Notes: a model not told the origin generated them from the letters alone. DNA of 64,000 nucleotides from CAZBME01 sp964645835 (GCA_964645835.1 CAZYDG010000043.1:62001-126000), one strand, 5' to 3'. Counted from the stretch's first letter, positions 17,048 to 26,563 are shown. Program-made: numbers and translations.

Positions 17048-18145
17048 TCATCCCTCCTTTCGTTCTTCTGGTCGTTCTTCTGGCCATCCTTCCTTTTTAA
17101 TCTTCTTCATTCCCAACGTTTCTTTTACAGCGTCAAAGACATTATCCACGCCTATGGACTCCATGCATCGGCAGGGGTCGCACTGTTTCCGGAAGCAAGG
17201 GCTGCACGGCACGGATGACCGAACCACCGTATGCCCCTCGCCATAGGGGCCCGTCCTGTCGGGGTCCGTCGGTCCGAAGAGGGCAACCACGGGAGTCTCC
17301 ATGGCAGCAGCAATATGCATGGGACCGGAATCCGTCGTGATGACGAGTTCGGCCATCCCATAAAGGCAGGCCAAGTCTTTCAGTGACGTTTTTCCTGCGA
17401 GATCGACGATGGATTTGGATGGGATGAGGCCCAGGATATCGGTTATATAGGACTTTTCCTTCAAGCTTCCTGTAAAAATGACGGGCAGACCACATTCTTG
17501 AACGATTCTTGCGGCAAGATCTGCGAATTTGCGGCGGTCCCATAGCTTTGTATCCCACAATGCCACAGGGTTGACGGCAACGAACGGCGTCGTCTCCCGG
17601 TCGATGCCTTGTTCCTGCAACAGGGCGGTGACATACCCCGTGTTCTTGGAGCTTGTAGGAATATGAAACGACGGCTCTTCCCGTTCGGCGCCCAGGTAGG
17701 ATAAAAAGTCAAGGTACCGTTCCACTGCGTGTTTCCCCATGTCTTCGGGGATTTTTTCGTTATAGAACAGACCGCTTAGTTCCTGAAGACTATCGTAGCC
17801 GAGCTTACGACGGCCGCCGCTGGCAGCGACGACGACGGCGCTTTTGAACAGGCCGTGGAAGTCAATAACCAGGTCGTAAGGCCGATCCCGCAGGGTCTTA
17901 AAAAAGGACTTTACATCCCTGCCGACGACTTTGAGGCGGCCCCGCCTGATGCCGGAAATCCATAGCTTGCGGTTGAAAACGATGACTCCGTCGAGGTCCG
18001 GGTGGCCGATGATCAAGTCCGCCGCGGCCTCCTCGATAACCCAGGTGATGTGGTCCCGGGGATAGAGCTGCCTCAGGGCCGCCAGGGCGGGAAGTGTGTG
18101 TACAACGTCACCCACGGCGCTAAGTTTGACGATGAGAATGTTCAT
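17048..18145 (-). CDS. waaC: LPS heptosyltransferase I (WaaC)
   Basis: 365 residues, GT9 fold. It opens with MNILIVKLSAVGDVVHTLPA, the WaaC-type start, has VAVNPVALWDTKLWDRRKFA near the middle and the donor site block LVITTDSGPMHIAAAMETPV, then ALFGPTDPDRTGPYG. WaaC adds the first heptose to Kdo of the inner core on the cytoplasmic face. A Cys cluster (CSPCFRKQCDPCRCME) sits near the C-terminus. The last residues are a Glu/Arg/Lys repeat. Start overlaps the gmhB stop by four bases. Distinction between WaaC and another GT9 is by overall pattern and context. Confidence 0.85.
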   Translation of the reverse strand: MNILIVKLSAVGDVVHTLPALAALRQLYPRDHITWVIEEAAADLIIGHPDLDGVIVFNRKLWISGIRRGRLKVVGRDVKSFFKTLRDRPYDLVIDFHGLFKSAVVVAASGGRRKLGYDSLQELSGLFYNEKIPEDMGKHAVERYLDFLSYLGAEREEPSFHIPTSSKNTGYVTALLQEQGIDRETTPFVAVNPVALWDTKLWDRRKFADLAARIVQECGLPVIFTGSLKEKSYITDILGLIPSKSIVDLAGKTSLKDLACLYGMAELVITTDSGPMHIAAAMETPVVALFGPTDPDRTGPYGEGHTVVRSSVPCSPCFRKQCDPCRCMESIGVDNVFDAVKETLGMKKIKKEGWPEERPEERKEG

Positions 18146-18732
18146 GAGCTTGCACCATTTTCACATTCATCGTCCATATCCTTCAATATCCAGAGGGTAG
18201 CATCCAGGATGTCTTTTGCCGTATAATCCGGTATTGTTTCGGTAGTATCGGCATCCCGGCCATAGCCCGTTTCGACGAGGATGCCCTTGCAGCCTGCCCG
18301 TTTTCCCGCCAAGACGTCCTTGAGTGTATCACCGATCATGTACGAGCTCGGCAAATCGATGTTCCGTTCCGCTGCCGCCCGGATGAGCATACCCGGTTCG
18401 GGTTTCCGGCACGAACAGGCGAGAAGGTAGACGCCGCGCCCTTTAGTTGGGTGGTGGGGGCAGTAATAGAAATAGTCGATTACAGCGCCTTCCGCCAGGA
18501 AGACTGCACGCATATGGTTGTGGATTCCTTCGACGACAGCTTCGTCGAAATATCCCCGGCCAATGCCCGACTGATTGGTGATAACGATCACCTGGAAGCC
18601 CCGGCGATTCATGAGCCGGACCGCCTCGAAGGCTTCGGGGATAATGGACAACTGATCCAGATTGGAGAGATACCCAACCTCTTCATTGATTGTCCCATCC
18701 CGGTCCAGGAAAACAGCCCTCTGTTTTATCAT
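18142..18732 (-). CDS. gmhB: D-glycero-beta-D-manno-heptose-1,7-bisphosphate 7-phosphatase (GmhB)
   Basis: 196 residues, HAD superfamily. Motif I is FLDRDGTINEE at residues 8-18, motif II is the VITNQSGIGRG block and the acidic motif is MIGDTLKDVLAGKRAGC. A zinc-binding loop with YYCPHHPTKG and CSCRKP is characteristic of GmhB. It removes the 7-phosphate on the way to ADP-heptose, the donor used by the WaaF and WaaC genes on either side. It overlaps waaF upstream and waaC downstream by four bases each. Confidence 0.95.
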   Translation of the reverse strand: MIKQRAVFLDRDGTINEEVGYLSNLDQLSIIPEAFEAVRLMNRRGFQVIVITNQSGIGRGYFDEAVVEGIHNHMRAVFLAEGAVIDYFYYCPHHPTKGRGVYLLACSCRKPEPGMLIRAAAERNIDLPSSYMIGDTLKDVLAGKRAGCKGILVETGYGRDADTTETIPDYTAKDILDATLWILKDMDDECENGASS

Positions 18733-19808
18733 CCTGCCAGTCTCCTTGCCGCCTCATAGACATCATCCACACTAATGAGGTTCATGCATTGAAAATCTTT
18801 CGGGCAGTCCGTCTTCAGGCAGGGGCTGCACGGCACGTCTTTGCGGATGATGATGTTTCGGTTTCCTGCGGGTCCCGTCGTTATGGGATTCGTGGAGCCG
18901 AAGATGGCGATCGTCGGGACGCCCAGAGCGGCCGCTACGTGCATCAGACCGGAGTCGTTGGAGATGAAGACGCGGCACCGGGCCATGAGGGCCATGGCTT
19001 GCCTGAGATCGGTTTTACCGGCCAGATCGATCACGGAATGACGGGTATGACTTTCGATACGAGCCGTGCTTTCCCGGTCGGCTTCGCTTCCAAACAAGAG
19101 AATCGCGGCTGAAAAATCGTCGGCCAAACGATCGGCAACAGCGGCAAAACGTTCGGGAAACCATTTTTTTGCTGCCCCGTACGTGGCGCCGGGGGCCATT
19201 CCGATCAGGGGCCGATCTTCCAGACCGTATTGTGTGATCAGGGGCTTAATCCGGGAAAGGTCTTCCAATTTCGGGTCGATACGGACGTGAACAGGAACGT
19301 CTTCAGCACCCAGGGCCTTTACCATCTCCAGATAGTACCGGGTCTGGTGGATGTTTCTTACCTCCGCAGTCCGCTTGACGGCGTGGGTCAAAAGAGCCCC
19401 CCTCCCGTCACTGTTAAAGCCTGCACGAAATGGTATGCGGGCCAGACGGGCAATAATGGCCGCCTCAATGGCGTTTTGCAGGAGGATGGCTCCATCGAAG
19501 CGCAACTTTTGCAGGTCCTTTGCCAATCGGATCTTTCCGATGATCCCGTCGTGCCTGCCGGGGCTTTCAAAGACGACGATCTCATCGACATGGGGACATA
19601 GGCGGTATATGTCGGCCACCCAGGGCTTGGCAAGCATGAAGATGCAAGCATCAGGCCAGGTCTTGCGGATCGAAGCCAGGGCGGGGAGGGTCATGACGGC
19701 ATCGCCGATCCAGTTTGTGCCGCGGATCAGGAGCCGTTTCAGGCCTTTCTTCGGTAATTGCATGCCGCCCCGGACAAGAAGAGGCGATATTGGTGTATCA
19801 TAATTCAT
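18729..19808 (-). CDS. waaF: LPS heptosyltransferase II (WaaF)
   Basis: 359 residues from the first ATG, or 344 from the Met at 19763 (MQLPKKGLKRLL), which gives the more usual start. The block LLIRGTNWIGDAVMTLPALA is the WaaF signature. MAPGATYGAAKKWFPERFA and the donor site FISNDSGLMHVAAALGVPT followed by AIFGSTNPITTGP are present. The enzyme adds the second heptose of the LPS inner core. The C-terminal region has CSPCLKTDCPKDFQCM, matching the Cys pattern of the other GT9 proteins here. It is co-transcribed with gmhB and waaC. Confidence 0.93.
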   Translation of the reverse strand: MNYDTPISPLLVRGGMQLPKKGLKRLLIRGTNWIGDAVMTLPALASIRKTWPDACIFMLAKPWVADIYRLCPHVDEIVVFESPGRHDGIIGKIRLAKDLQKLRFDGAILLQNAIEAAIIARLARIPFRAGFNSDGRGALLTHAVKRTAEVRNIHQTRYYLEMVKALGAEDVPVHVRIDPKLEDLSRIKPLITQYGLEDRPLIGMAPGATYGAAKKWFPERFAAVADRLADDFSAAILLFGSEADRESTARIESHTRHSVIDLAGKTDLRQAMALMARCRVFISNDSGLMHVAAALGVPTIAIFGSTNPITTGPAGNRNIIIRKDVPCSPCLKTDCPKDFQCMNLISVDDVYEAARRLAG

Positions 19809-19850
19809 ATTTCTGGATGCCCGTTCGTGTTTTTCATGGTTCCTTAAGCT

Positions 19851-19876
19851 CCCTCCCGTTCAAGGGGAGGGAGGGG
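19851..19876. repeat. Short GC-rich inverted repeat between waaF and lpxL
   Basis: CCCTCCCGTTCAAGGGGAGGG can form a hairpin of about seven base pairs. It lies in the 122-bp spacer upstream of waaF. There is no T-tract, so it is not a convincing terminator. Confidence 0.45.
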
Positions 19877-19930
19877 TGGAGATGGGGTTAAGAGGGCCGC
19901 CGTGGCCAGATTAACGCTGTCCTCCCCCCA

Positions 19931-20809
19931 TCAATCAGCTTGACATGTCTTCGTTTTCCATCGCTGGTGTAGCCAGAACCACTGTTCGGGATACTGCCTG
20001 ACCATTGATTCGATGACCTTAGTGAAGCGCTGGGTGTTTGTCAGAATATCCATTTCGTAATCGTCCGTCCGGTCGACCTTAATGGGGGGCTGAAAGATCA
20101 GCTTGTATCTGCCGTCTTTCATCCGGGTCATAAAGGCGGGAACGACAGGAGCGCCGCTTCGCATGGCCAGGATTGCAAGTCCTGCCCCCGTGCAGGCGGG
20201 CCGACCGAAGAAATCGACAAAAACGCCTTCCCGTGCCGCCACATTTTGATCGGAGAGAATTCCGAAAGATTCGTTCTTTTGGAGAAGGCGGATTATAGCC
20301 CTGCCCGAACCCTCCTTGGGTACGAGGGTATTTCCGTTGCATGTCCTTACCCAGGTAATCAGGTTTTCCAGAATAGGACTATCCAGGGGACGATATATAA
20401 TATGGACCTGTTCCGCAATGAGAGGAAAAACAACGGGCATCATCTCCCAGTTGCCGAAATGGCCGATGATGGAAAGCATGCCTTTGTTTTGGGCCTTGGC
20501 CTGGAGATAATGCTCCAACCCTTCGACCTCGACCCACCTGTGAAGGGTGTCTTTGGTGATCCAGGGCAGTTCGAAGAATTCGGCGGCGACGATGGCCAGG
20601 TGGCGATAGACGGCCTTGGTCATGGCGATGATGTCGGTCATAGGTTTCTCCGGGAAGGCCCGATGGAGGTTATGGAGGGTGATAAACCGCTGCCGGGCGG
20701 CTACATGGTAGAACAGACCAAGGAGGCCCATGAAAAACCACTTTCGTATGGGCAAGGGAATTCCCTTGAAGATAGTTAGGATGACCGTTGTTGTCTTTGT
20801 TTTTTCCAT
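19931..20809 (-). CDS. lpxL: Lipid A acyltransferase (LpxL/HtrB family)
   Basis: 292 residues. The catalytic HX4E motif is HFGNWE at about residues 117-122. Other family blocks are NLHRAFPEK near residue 47, SDQNVAAREGVFVDFFGRPA and WFWLHQRWKTK near the C-terminus. A hydrophobic N-terminal helix (about residues 20-38) anchors it in the inner membrane. It would transfer a secondary acyl chain to the Kdo-lipid A precursor. It is transcribed after lpxK with a 21-nt gap. Which acyl chain and position is acylated cannot be read from sequence. Confidence 0.9.
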   Translation of the reverse strand: MEKTKTTTVILTIFKGIPLPIRKWFFMGLLGLFYHVAARQRFITLHNLHRAFPEKPMTDIIAMTKAVYRHLAIVAAEFFELPWITKDTLHRWVEVEGLEHYLQAKAQNKGMLSIIGHFGNWEMMPVVFPLIAEQVHIIYRPLDSPILENLITWVRTCNGNTLVPKEGSGRAIIRLLQKNESFGILSDQNVAAREGVFVDFFGRPACTGAGLAILAMRSGAPVVPAFMTRMKDGRYKLIFQPPIKVDRTDDYEMDILTNTQRFTKVIESMVRQYPEQWFWLHQRWKTKTCQAD

Positions 20810-20830
20810 AATGCTATAGAGGTCCTGAGC

Positions 20831-21946
20831 CTATTTCTGCCATGACTTTATCCTAGACATAACCAATGCAATGAATTTATCCTGTTCCCGAGGCAGTTCC
20901 ATCGCTATCCGAAGCAAAAGGACACGCTCGGCAAAACCGGGGATTCGGTCCAGTTTTACGCCATCTTTTTCCGTCGTTACGATGAATTCTGCTTCGTCTC
21001 TCCGGGCCGCAGAGTTAATATCATAAATGTCTCTTTCCGTATAGGCGTGATGATCGGCATATGTGAGAAAGGATGTGATACGGCCCCCGGCGGCCTCTAT
21101 GGTTCTTCGGAAGCCATCCGGACGGGCGATGCCGGAAAAGGCCAGGATCTTTCGGCCTTGGAGGGCGTCAAGAGGAACAGACTCGCCGGATGTCGCCCAG
21201 ACCAGATCGACAGGACAATGGCTGCCGTGAAAAACGGGGACGCTGCGTTTCGGCGCTTCTTTTTTCAGGATATCCGGGATGGCGGCCGAAGGGTGTAATC
21301 CGTCCGTCATCCCCGTGGCGATAATAATATCGGCCCGGCGGAGGGCGGACAAGGGCTCCCGCAGGGGCCCGGCGGGAAGGGTGAGGCCGTTGCCAACGGG
21401 GCTATGGCTGTCCAGAAGAAGGATATTGATGTCCCGGTGGATCTTGCGGTGTTGAAAGGCGTCGTCGAGAACCAGGACATCCACGCCAAACCGGTCGATG
21501 GCGGCCTTTCCGGTGAAGTAACGCCCGGGACCCGTCAGGACGGGTATGTCCGGCAGTTTCCGGGCCATGAGGACGGGCTCATCGCCGGCGTCTTCAGGCG
21601 TCATCAAGATTGATTTTCCATCGGAGGCGATATTGACGGGCGCCCGGGTTGCACCGCCATACCCGCGGGAAAGAACGGCGGGCCGCCGCCCCTGGTCCGA
21701 CAGCATCCGCGCGATCATGATCACTGCCGGTGTCTTCCCTGTACCGCCCACGGTGATATTGCCGACGCTGATGACAGGGCAGGGCAGGCGAAGGGTTGAT
21801 AAGGCGCGCCGGTCGTAAAGTTTGTTTCTGAGACGGATGATGCTTCCATACGCCATGGCTGCGGGATACAAAAGAAAGGCGAGGGCTGGAAGGGGCTGCC
21901 CTTCGCGGGGATACCATACCTTTTTGACGATCGTTTGGAGGGACAT
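20831..21946 (-). CDS. lpxK: Tetraacyldisaccharide 4'-kinase (LpxK)
   Basis: 371 residues. The P-loop region reads SVGNITVGGTGKTPAV at about residues 61-76, with the VLSRGYGG block and DVLVLDDAFQHRKIHRDINI that follow in LpxK. The end has IVTTEKDGVKL. LpxK phosphorylates the 4' position of the lipid A disaccharide at the inner membrane. It lies directly after msbA in the transcription order, the usual msbA-lpxK pairing, with a gap of 17 bases. Confidence 0.96.
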   Translation of the reverse strand: MSLQTIVKKVWYPREGQPLPALAFLLYPAAMAYGSIIRLRNKLYDRRALSTLRLPCPVISVGNITVGGTGKTPAVIMIARMLSDQGRRPAVLSRGYGGATRAPVNIASDGKSILMTPEDAGDEPVLMARKLPDIPVLTGPGRYFTGKAAIDRFGVDVLVLDDAFQHRKIHRDINILLLDSHSPVGNGLTLPAGPLREPLSALRRADIIIATGMTDGLHPSAAIPDILKKEAPKRSVPVFHGSHCPVDLVWATSGESVPLDALQGRKILAFSGIARPDGFRRTIEAAGGRITSFLTYADHHAYTERDIYDINSAARRDEAEFIVTTEKDGVKLDRIPGFAERVLLLRIAMELPREQDKFIALVMSRIKSWQK

Positions 21947-21963
21947 GTCCGAAATCCTATGTA

Positions 21964-23691
21964 TTAAGGATTATCGCTTACGAACTGCATCTGATGCAAT
22001 TTGAAATATTCCCCTTTTTTCTCCAGGAGGGCCTCGTGATTTCCTTCCTCGACGATTTCGCCGTTGACGAGGACGATGATCCGGTCGGCATTGCGGATCG
22101 TCGAGAGGCGGTGGGCGATCATGAGCGTTGTTCTTCCCGTCATGAGGTTATCGAGGGCGCTTTGGACTTCGATTTCCGCCTCCGTATCAAGAGACGATGT
22201 GGCCTCGTCGAGAATGAGTATGGGGGCGTTTTTCAAGATAGCCCGGGCGATGGATATCCGCTGCCTTTCCCCGCCGGAAAGCTTGGTTCCCCCTTCCCCG
22301 ATGACGGTGTCGTAGCCGTGGGGCAGTTGCATTATGAAGTCATGGGCGTTGGCTGCTTTTGCGGCATCGATGATTTCCTTGTCGGTCCGTTCGATGTCAC
22401 CATAGGCGATATTGTTCTTTACCGTATCGTTGAACAGGATGGTCTGTTGGGTCACGATCCCGATCTGAGACCGGAGGGATTCAACTGTAACATCCCTGAT
22501 ATCGCGGCCGTCAATCAGAATCTGTCCTTCCGTCACGTCGTAGAACCGGGGGATCAGGTTGACGAGAGTCGTTTTTCCGCCACCGCTCATACCGACAAAA
22601 GCGATGACCTCTCCGGCCTGAATGGACAGCCGGATATTCCGGAGGACGGGCGTATCTTCATAACGGAAGTTTACATCCCGGATGTCGATACCCTGACGGA
22701 TTCCCGCCATTACCGCGGCCTGGGGCCGGTTTTTAATGTCCGGTTCCAGGTCGATGATCTCGAAGACCCGCTGGGCACCGGCGATGCCCTGCTGGATCGT
22801 GTTATTGACGTTCGTCAGGCGCTTGACGGGTTCGTAGAGCATGATGAGGGCCGTCAGGAAGGAGAAGAAGGTCCCCGGTGTGGCACTGCCCTTGATGACC
22901 TGATGCCCGCCGTACCAAACGATGGCGGCGATGCCGATACCGCCCAGAAATTCCATAAGCGGGCTTGAGGCGGCGTTGATGGAGACAGCCTTGACGTTAA
23001 GTTTAAAGAACCGTTCGTTTTCTTCGGCAAACCGGCGGTTTTCGTAATCCTCCATGCCGAAGGCCTTGACGATCCGCGTTCCCGAGATGGTTTCATGGAG
23101 AAGGGTGTTCAGGCTGCCCATGGTAACCTGGGACCGCCGGGCGATGTTGCGCATCTTCTTGCCGAATTTGGCGATGGGATAGATTATGACGGGAAAGACG
23201 AGCGTGGCGATGATGGCCAGTTGCCAGTCCCTGTAAAAAATAACGAAAATGAGGGAGACTAAGGTAAAGGTGTCCTTGAAAAGGCTGGTGACCGCATCGG
23301 ACACGGCGCCCTGGATCGTTCCCACGTCGTTGGTGATGCGGGACATGAGGACCCCCGTCGGGTGTTTGGTAAAAAAAGTCAGGGATTGGGTCTGGATCTT
23401 CCTGTAGAGTTGATTGCGGACGTCGGCGATGATGCGCAGACCGATGAAGTTCATCAGGATCGTTTGGCCATAGCTGCATACGCCTTTGAGAAGATAGATG
23501 ACGATGACCGCCAGGGGGATGAGGACCAGCATCTGATTATTCTTATTGAGAAAGATTTCGTCTAAGGCCGGCTTCACCAGAAAGGCCAGAGACGATGTCG
23601 TTCCACCGACGACCAGCATGCAGACCATGGCGAGCAGGAATTTTGCCGTGTGCGGCTTGGCTAGACTCAAAAGGCGTTTGAATACATCCAT
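21964..23691 (-). CDS. msbA: MsbA-type lipid A flippase ABC exporter
   Basis: 575 residues with a transmembrane domain (residues 1 to about 310) and an ATPase domain. Walker A is VGMSGGGKTTL, the signature LSGGERQRISIARAI, and Walker B ILILDEATSSLD. The TM half has the family stretch FFTKHPTGVLMSRITNDVGT. MsbA moves lipid A-core across the inner membrane. It follows lpxB by two bases and precedes lpxK, as in many delta-proteobacterial lipid A loci, so substrate assignment is supported by context. Confidence 0.93.
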   Translation of the reverse strand: MDVFKRLLSLAKPHTAKFLLAMVCMLVVGGTTSSLAFLVKPALDEIFLNKNNQMLVLIPLAVIVIYLLKGVCSYGQTILMNFIGLRIIADVRNQLYRKIQTQSLTFFTKHPTGVLMSRITNDVGTIQGAVSDAVTSLFKDTFTLVSLIFVIFYRDWQLAIIATLVFPVIIYPIAKFGKKMRNIARRSQVTMGSLNTLLHETISGTRIVKAFGMEDYENRRFAEENERFFKLNVKAVSINAASSPLMEFLGGIGIAAIVWYGGHQVIKGSATPGTFFSFLTALIMLYEPVKRLTNVNNTIQQGIAGAQRVFEIIDLEPDIKNRPQAAVMAGIRQGIDIRDVNFRYEDTPVLRNIRLSIQAGEVIAFVGMSGGGKTTLVNLIPRFYDVTEGQILIDGRDIRDVTVESLRSQIGIVTQQTILFNDTVKNNIAYGDIERTDKEIIDAAKAANAHDFIMQLPHGYDTVIGEGGTKLSGGERQRISIARAILKNAPILILDEATSSLDTEAEIEVQSALDNLMTGRTTLMIAHRLSTIRNADRIIVLVNGEIVEEGNHEALLEKKGEYFKLHQMQFVSDNP

Positions 23692-23693
23692 CG

Positions 23694-24833
23694 TTAAAGC
23701 ATCCCATAGGCCAGGGCTGCGGCTCTTTTTGCTGCCCCCGGCTCTCCCAGTTTATTTTTAATTTCCGAAAGGTCGGACTTGATGGCCGTCATCCGCCTTT
23801 TATCGGTGATTGTCTCCAGCAGATAAGCGGCCAGGCGCTCAGGCGTGGCGTCACCCTGGATATATTCCGGGACGACCGTTTTTCCGGCAATGATATTGAC
23901 CAAGCCGATATGCGACACGCTGATGAAGAGCCTTCCCAGCAGGTAGGACAGCGGAGATATCTTGTAGACTATAAGCATGGGTGTCATAAGCAAACCCGTT
24001 TCCAGCGTAGCCGTTCCCGAGGCGACGATGACCATGTCGGAGACGGCGATTACGTCATAAATGGCGTCTTCGATGATTTTCACATTCACAGGGCCGGCGT
24101 CGATCATCCGGGCAACAAAGTCCCGTTCCAGGGTTTCAGCCAGAGGAAGGACAAACTGGACGTCCGGCAGCCTTTCCTTGATGATGGCAGCCGCCCCAAG
24201 CATAATAGGCAACAGCTTGACGACCTCGCTCTGCCGGCTACCCGGCAGGAGCCCGATGGTCTTTCCCTCTGCCCGAAGCCCGAACTGCCTCTGTGCTTCA
24301 TCCCTGGAATATCTTGTCCTGACGGCATCCAGGAGGGGATGACCGACATAGGCTACATCAACATGGGCTTGCCGATAAAAATCCTCTTCAAAGGGAAGGA
24401 TGACGGCCATCTTGTCGACAACCTTCCGGATTTTGCGGACCCGGCCTTTTCGCCAGGCCCAGACCTGGGGGCTGATATAGTAGAAAACCTTGATCCCCTT
24501 CTTTTTCGCCGCCTTGGCCATGGGAAGATTGAAATCGGGGTAGTCAATGAGGATGATAAGATCCGGTTTGTGCGTAATGAAGGAGGCCTTGAGCTTTCCC
24601 ATGACGCCAAGAATCATCCCTAACTTGGAGACGACCTCCGTCAGGCCGACGACTGCCATATCCGCTGCATGGGCGACAAGGGTGACCCCGGCTTCTTCGA
24701 GCCGCTTCCCTCCGACACCGTAGAAGGTCAGGGACGGATCGTGTTCCAGCATGGCCCGGACGAGATGGGCGCCGTGAAGATCGCCTGAAGCCTCGCCGGC
24801 AACGATCATAATCCTTTTTGAGGCATCGCTCAT
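23694..24833 (-). CDS. lpxB: Lipid-A-disaccharide synthase (LpxB)
   Basis: 379 residues. The N-terminal IMIVAGEASGDLHGAHLVRA and the middle YYISPQVWAWRKGRVRKI are diagnostic of LpxB (GT19). It joins UDP-2,3-diacyl-glucosamine and lipid X to the disaccharide, with GLLPGSRQSEV and a VASGTATLETGLL donor block. Start overlaps the Gfo/Idh gene stop by four bases. No LpxH or LpxI candidate is nearby, so the enzyme providing lipid X must be elsewhere. Confidence 0.97.
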   Translation of the reverse strand: MSDASKRIMIVAGEASGDLHGAHLVRAMLEHDPSLTFYGVGGKRLEEAGVTLVAHAADMAVVGLTEVVSKLGMILGVMGKLKASFITHKPDLIILIDYPDFNLPMAKAAKKKGIKVFYYISPQVWAWRKGRVRKIRKVVDKMAVILPFEEDFYRQAHVDVAYVGHPLLDAVRTRYSRDEAQRQFGLRAEGKTIGLLPGSRQSEVVKLLPIMLGAAAIIKERLPDVQFVLPLAETLERDFVARMIDAGPVNVKIIEDAIYDVIAVSDMVIVASGTATLETGLLMTPMLIVYKISPLSYLLGRLFISVSHIGLVNIIAGKTVVPEYIQGDATPERLAAYLLETITDKRRMTAIKSDLSEIKNKLGEPGAAKRAAALAYGML

Positions 24834-25789
24834 AATGGCTGGTTCATTGCCGTTTCTTGAGCCGTCCGCATTTTTTCCAGGATGATCAGGGCCAGAGCCA
24901 GGGCCTCGCGGCCTTCTCGCCCTGAAACGGCGGGGACGGACCTTGTTTGAACAGCCTTGACGAAAGACCGTATCTCCTGATCGAGGGGGTCGTGCTGGAT
25001 GACCTCGATCTTGTTGTCTGTAATGGTGACCTTCCCTTCAGCATCCCTGCCTTTGTGGAGAGACACGAGATCCCTTTTTCCGTAATCGACGGCGTGATAG
25101 CCTTCCGTACCGAAAAAGCGGATCTTCTGCATCGTTTTACCCGTTACCCGGCTGGCAGTGATGTTGGCGACACAGCCGCTGTCGAAGGTCAGGCGGACAT
25201 TGGCAATGTCGATTTTGTCCGACAGAACGGGAACGCCGACGGCATCCACATGACAGACGGGCGATTTGACGAAATGCAGGATAATGTCCAGATCGTGGAT
25301 CATCAAATCCAGGATCACATCCACATCGGTACCCCGTTCAAAGAAGGGGTGGAGGCGGTGGGATTCGATGAACAAAGGTTTTCCCATCACCCGGTGAAGG
25401 GCGATAATGGCCGGGTTGAATCGTTCGATGAGGCCGATTTGGAAAATCCGTTCGCCGGCATCGGCAAGGGCCACGAGTTCATCGGCCTCTGCCATGGTCC
25501 TTGTGATGGGTTTTTCCAGCAAGACATCCACACCTGCTTCCAGAAAGGCTCGGGCCACCTCATGATGGGCAGCCGTCGGAACGGCGATGCTGACGGCATC
25601 GACGGAGCCGATCAAAGAACGATAATCGGAAAAGGCAGGGCATCCGCATGTCGCAGCCGCCTTTTCGGCCTTTTCCAGAAGCACGTCGGCCACACCGAAG
25701 ACCTGACACTCGGCAATATTGAGATACTTTTGAAGGTGGTAATTCCCCAGGTGTCCAAGACCAATGACACCTACGCGAAGCTTGTCCAT
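24830..25789 (-). CDS. Gfo/Idh/MocA-family oxidoreductase, GnnA-like candidate
   Basis: 319 residues. N-terminal Rossmann motif GVIGLGHLGNYHLQKYL at residues 7-23, the VSIAVPTAAHHEVARAFLEA block and the EKPITRTMAEAD motif that holds the catalytic Lys. The C-terminal domain is the alpha/beta sheet typical of the family. It lies exactly between lpxA and lpxB with overlaps on both sides. In Acidithiobacillus a Gfo/Idh-type UDP-GlcNAc 3-dehydrogenase (GnnA) occupies this place and, with the aminotransferase GnnB, makes the 2,3-diamino sugar for amide-linked lipid A. No GnnB is seen here, so that role is inference. Confidence 0.85.
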   Translation of the reverse strand: MDKLRVGVIGLGHLGNYHLQKYLNIAECQVFGVADVLLEKAEKAAATCGCPAFSDYRSLIGSVDAVSIAVPTAAHHEVARAFLEAGVDVLLEKPITRTMAEADELVALADAGERIFQIGLIERFNPAIIALHRVMGKPLFIESHRLHPFFERGTDVDVILDLMIHDLDIILHFVKSPVCHVDAVGVPVLSDKIDIANVRLTFDSGCVANITASRVTGKTMQKIRFFGTEGYHAVDYGKRDLVSLHKGRDAEGKVTITDNKIEVIQHDPLDQEIRSFVKAVQTRSVPAVSGREGREALALALIILEKMRTAQETAMNQPL

Positions 25790-26562
25790 CAGCGGCAGAC
25801 ACCTCTCGGTGAATTCTCTATGAAATCGAGTAAATGGCGAATTTCAGGCAGGTCGGGCACATCACTTCGTACCTTTTCAATCGCCTTTGTCAGAAGCAGG
25901 GCCGACCGGAAGATAATCCGATAAGCCGCATTGAGGGCGTTAATGGTTTCTTCGCTGAATCCCCTGCGTTTTAGACCGACTATGTTTAAACCATAAAGTT
26001 TGGCCGTATTTCCTTGCGCCTTGACAAAAGGAGGAATGTCCATGGTGACGGCGGAGCAGCCGCCGATGATGCTGTGGGCGCCGATTCGTGTGAACTGGAG
26101 AACACCTGTCAACCCGCTGATGATAGCCCAGTCTTCTACGTGGATGTGTCCTGCAAGATTAGCCGCATTGGACATGATGACATGATTGCCGAGTTTGCAG
26201 TTATGGGCGATGTGGCAATAGGCCATAATCAGGTTATGATCGCCCATGATGGTGACGCCGATGTCGGACACCGTTGCCCGGTGGATAGTGACGAATTCCC
26301 TGATGGTGTTATGATTACCGATAACGACCCTTGTTTCTTCTCCCTGATACTTCAGGTCCTGTGGTGTGGCGCCGATAGAGGCAAATTGAAGAATATGACA
26401 ATTTTCACCGATATCCGTGTGGCTTTCGATAACCACATGGGGACCGATTTTTGTCCCTTTGCCGATAGTGACACTAGGGCCGATGAGGCTGTATGGGCCG
26501 ACCTCGACGTCTTCGGCAATTCTAGCGTCGGGTGAAATAATGGCTGTCGGGTGAATACTCAT
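25789..26562 (-). CDS. lpxA: UDP-N-acetylglucosamine acyltransferase (LpxA)
   Basis: 257 residues, the standard length. The left-handed beta-helix hexapeptides start at SIHPTAIISPDARI. Diagnostic blocks are FASIGATPQDLKYQGEETRV, IREFVTIHRATV and MAYCHIAHNCKLGNHVIMSN, with the catalytic His in the last. It transfers an acyl chain to O3 (or N3) of UDP-GlcNAc. Its stop overlaps the next gene by one base (TGATG) and its start lies one base after lpxD. There is no fabZ between lpxD and lpxA. Confidence 0.97.
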   Translation of the reverse strand: MSIHPTAIISPDARIAEDVEVGPYSLIGPSVTIGKGTKIGPHVVIESHTDIGENCHILQFASIGATPQDLKYQGEETRVVIGNHNTIREFVTIHRATVSDIGVTIMGDHNLIMAYCHIAHNCKLGNHVIMSNAANLAGHIHVEDWAIISGLTGVLQFTRIGAHSIIGGCSAVTMDIPPFVKAQGNTAKLYGLNIVGLKRRGFSEETINALNAAYRIIFRSALLLTKAIEKVRSDVPDLPEIRHLLDFIENSPRGVCR

Positions 26563-26563
26563 G

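Noticed and set aside
21994..22968. 324-codon open frame on the plus strand
   Set aside because: Antisense of msbA, whose Walker and signature motifs are on the minus strand.
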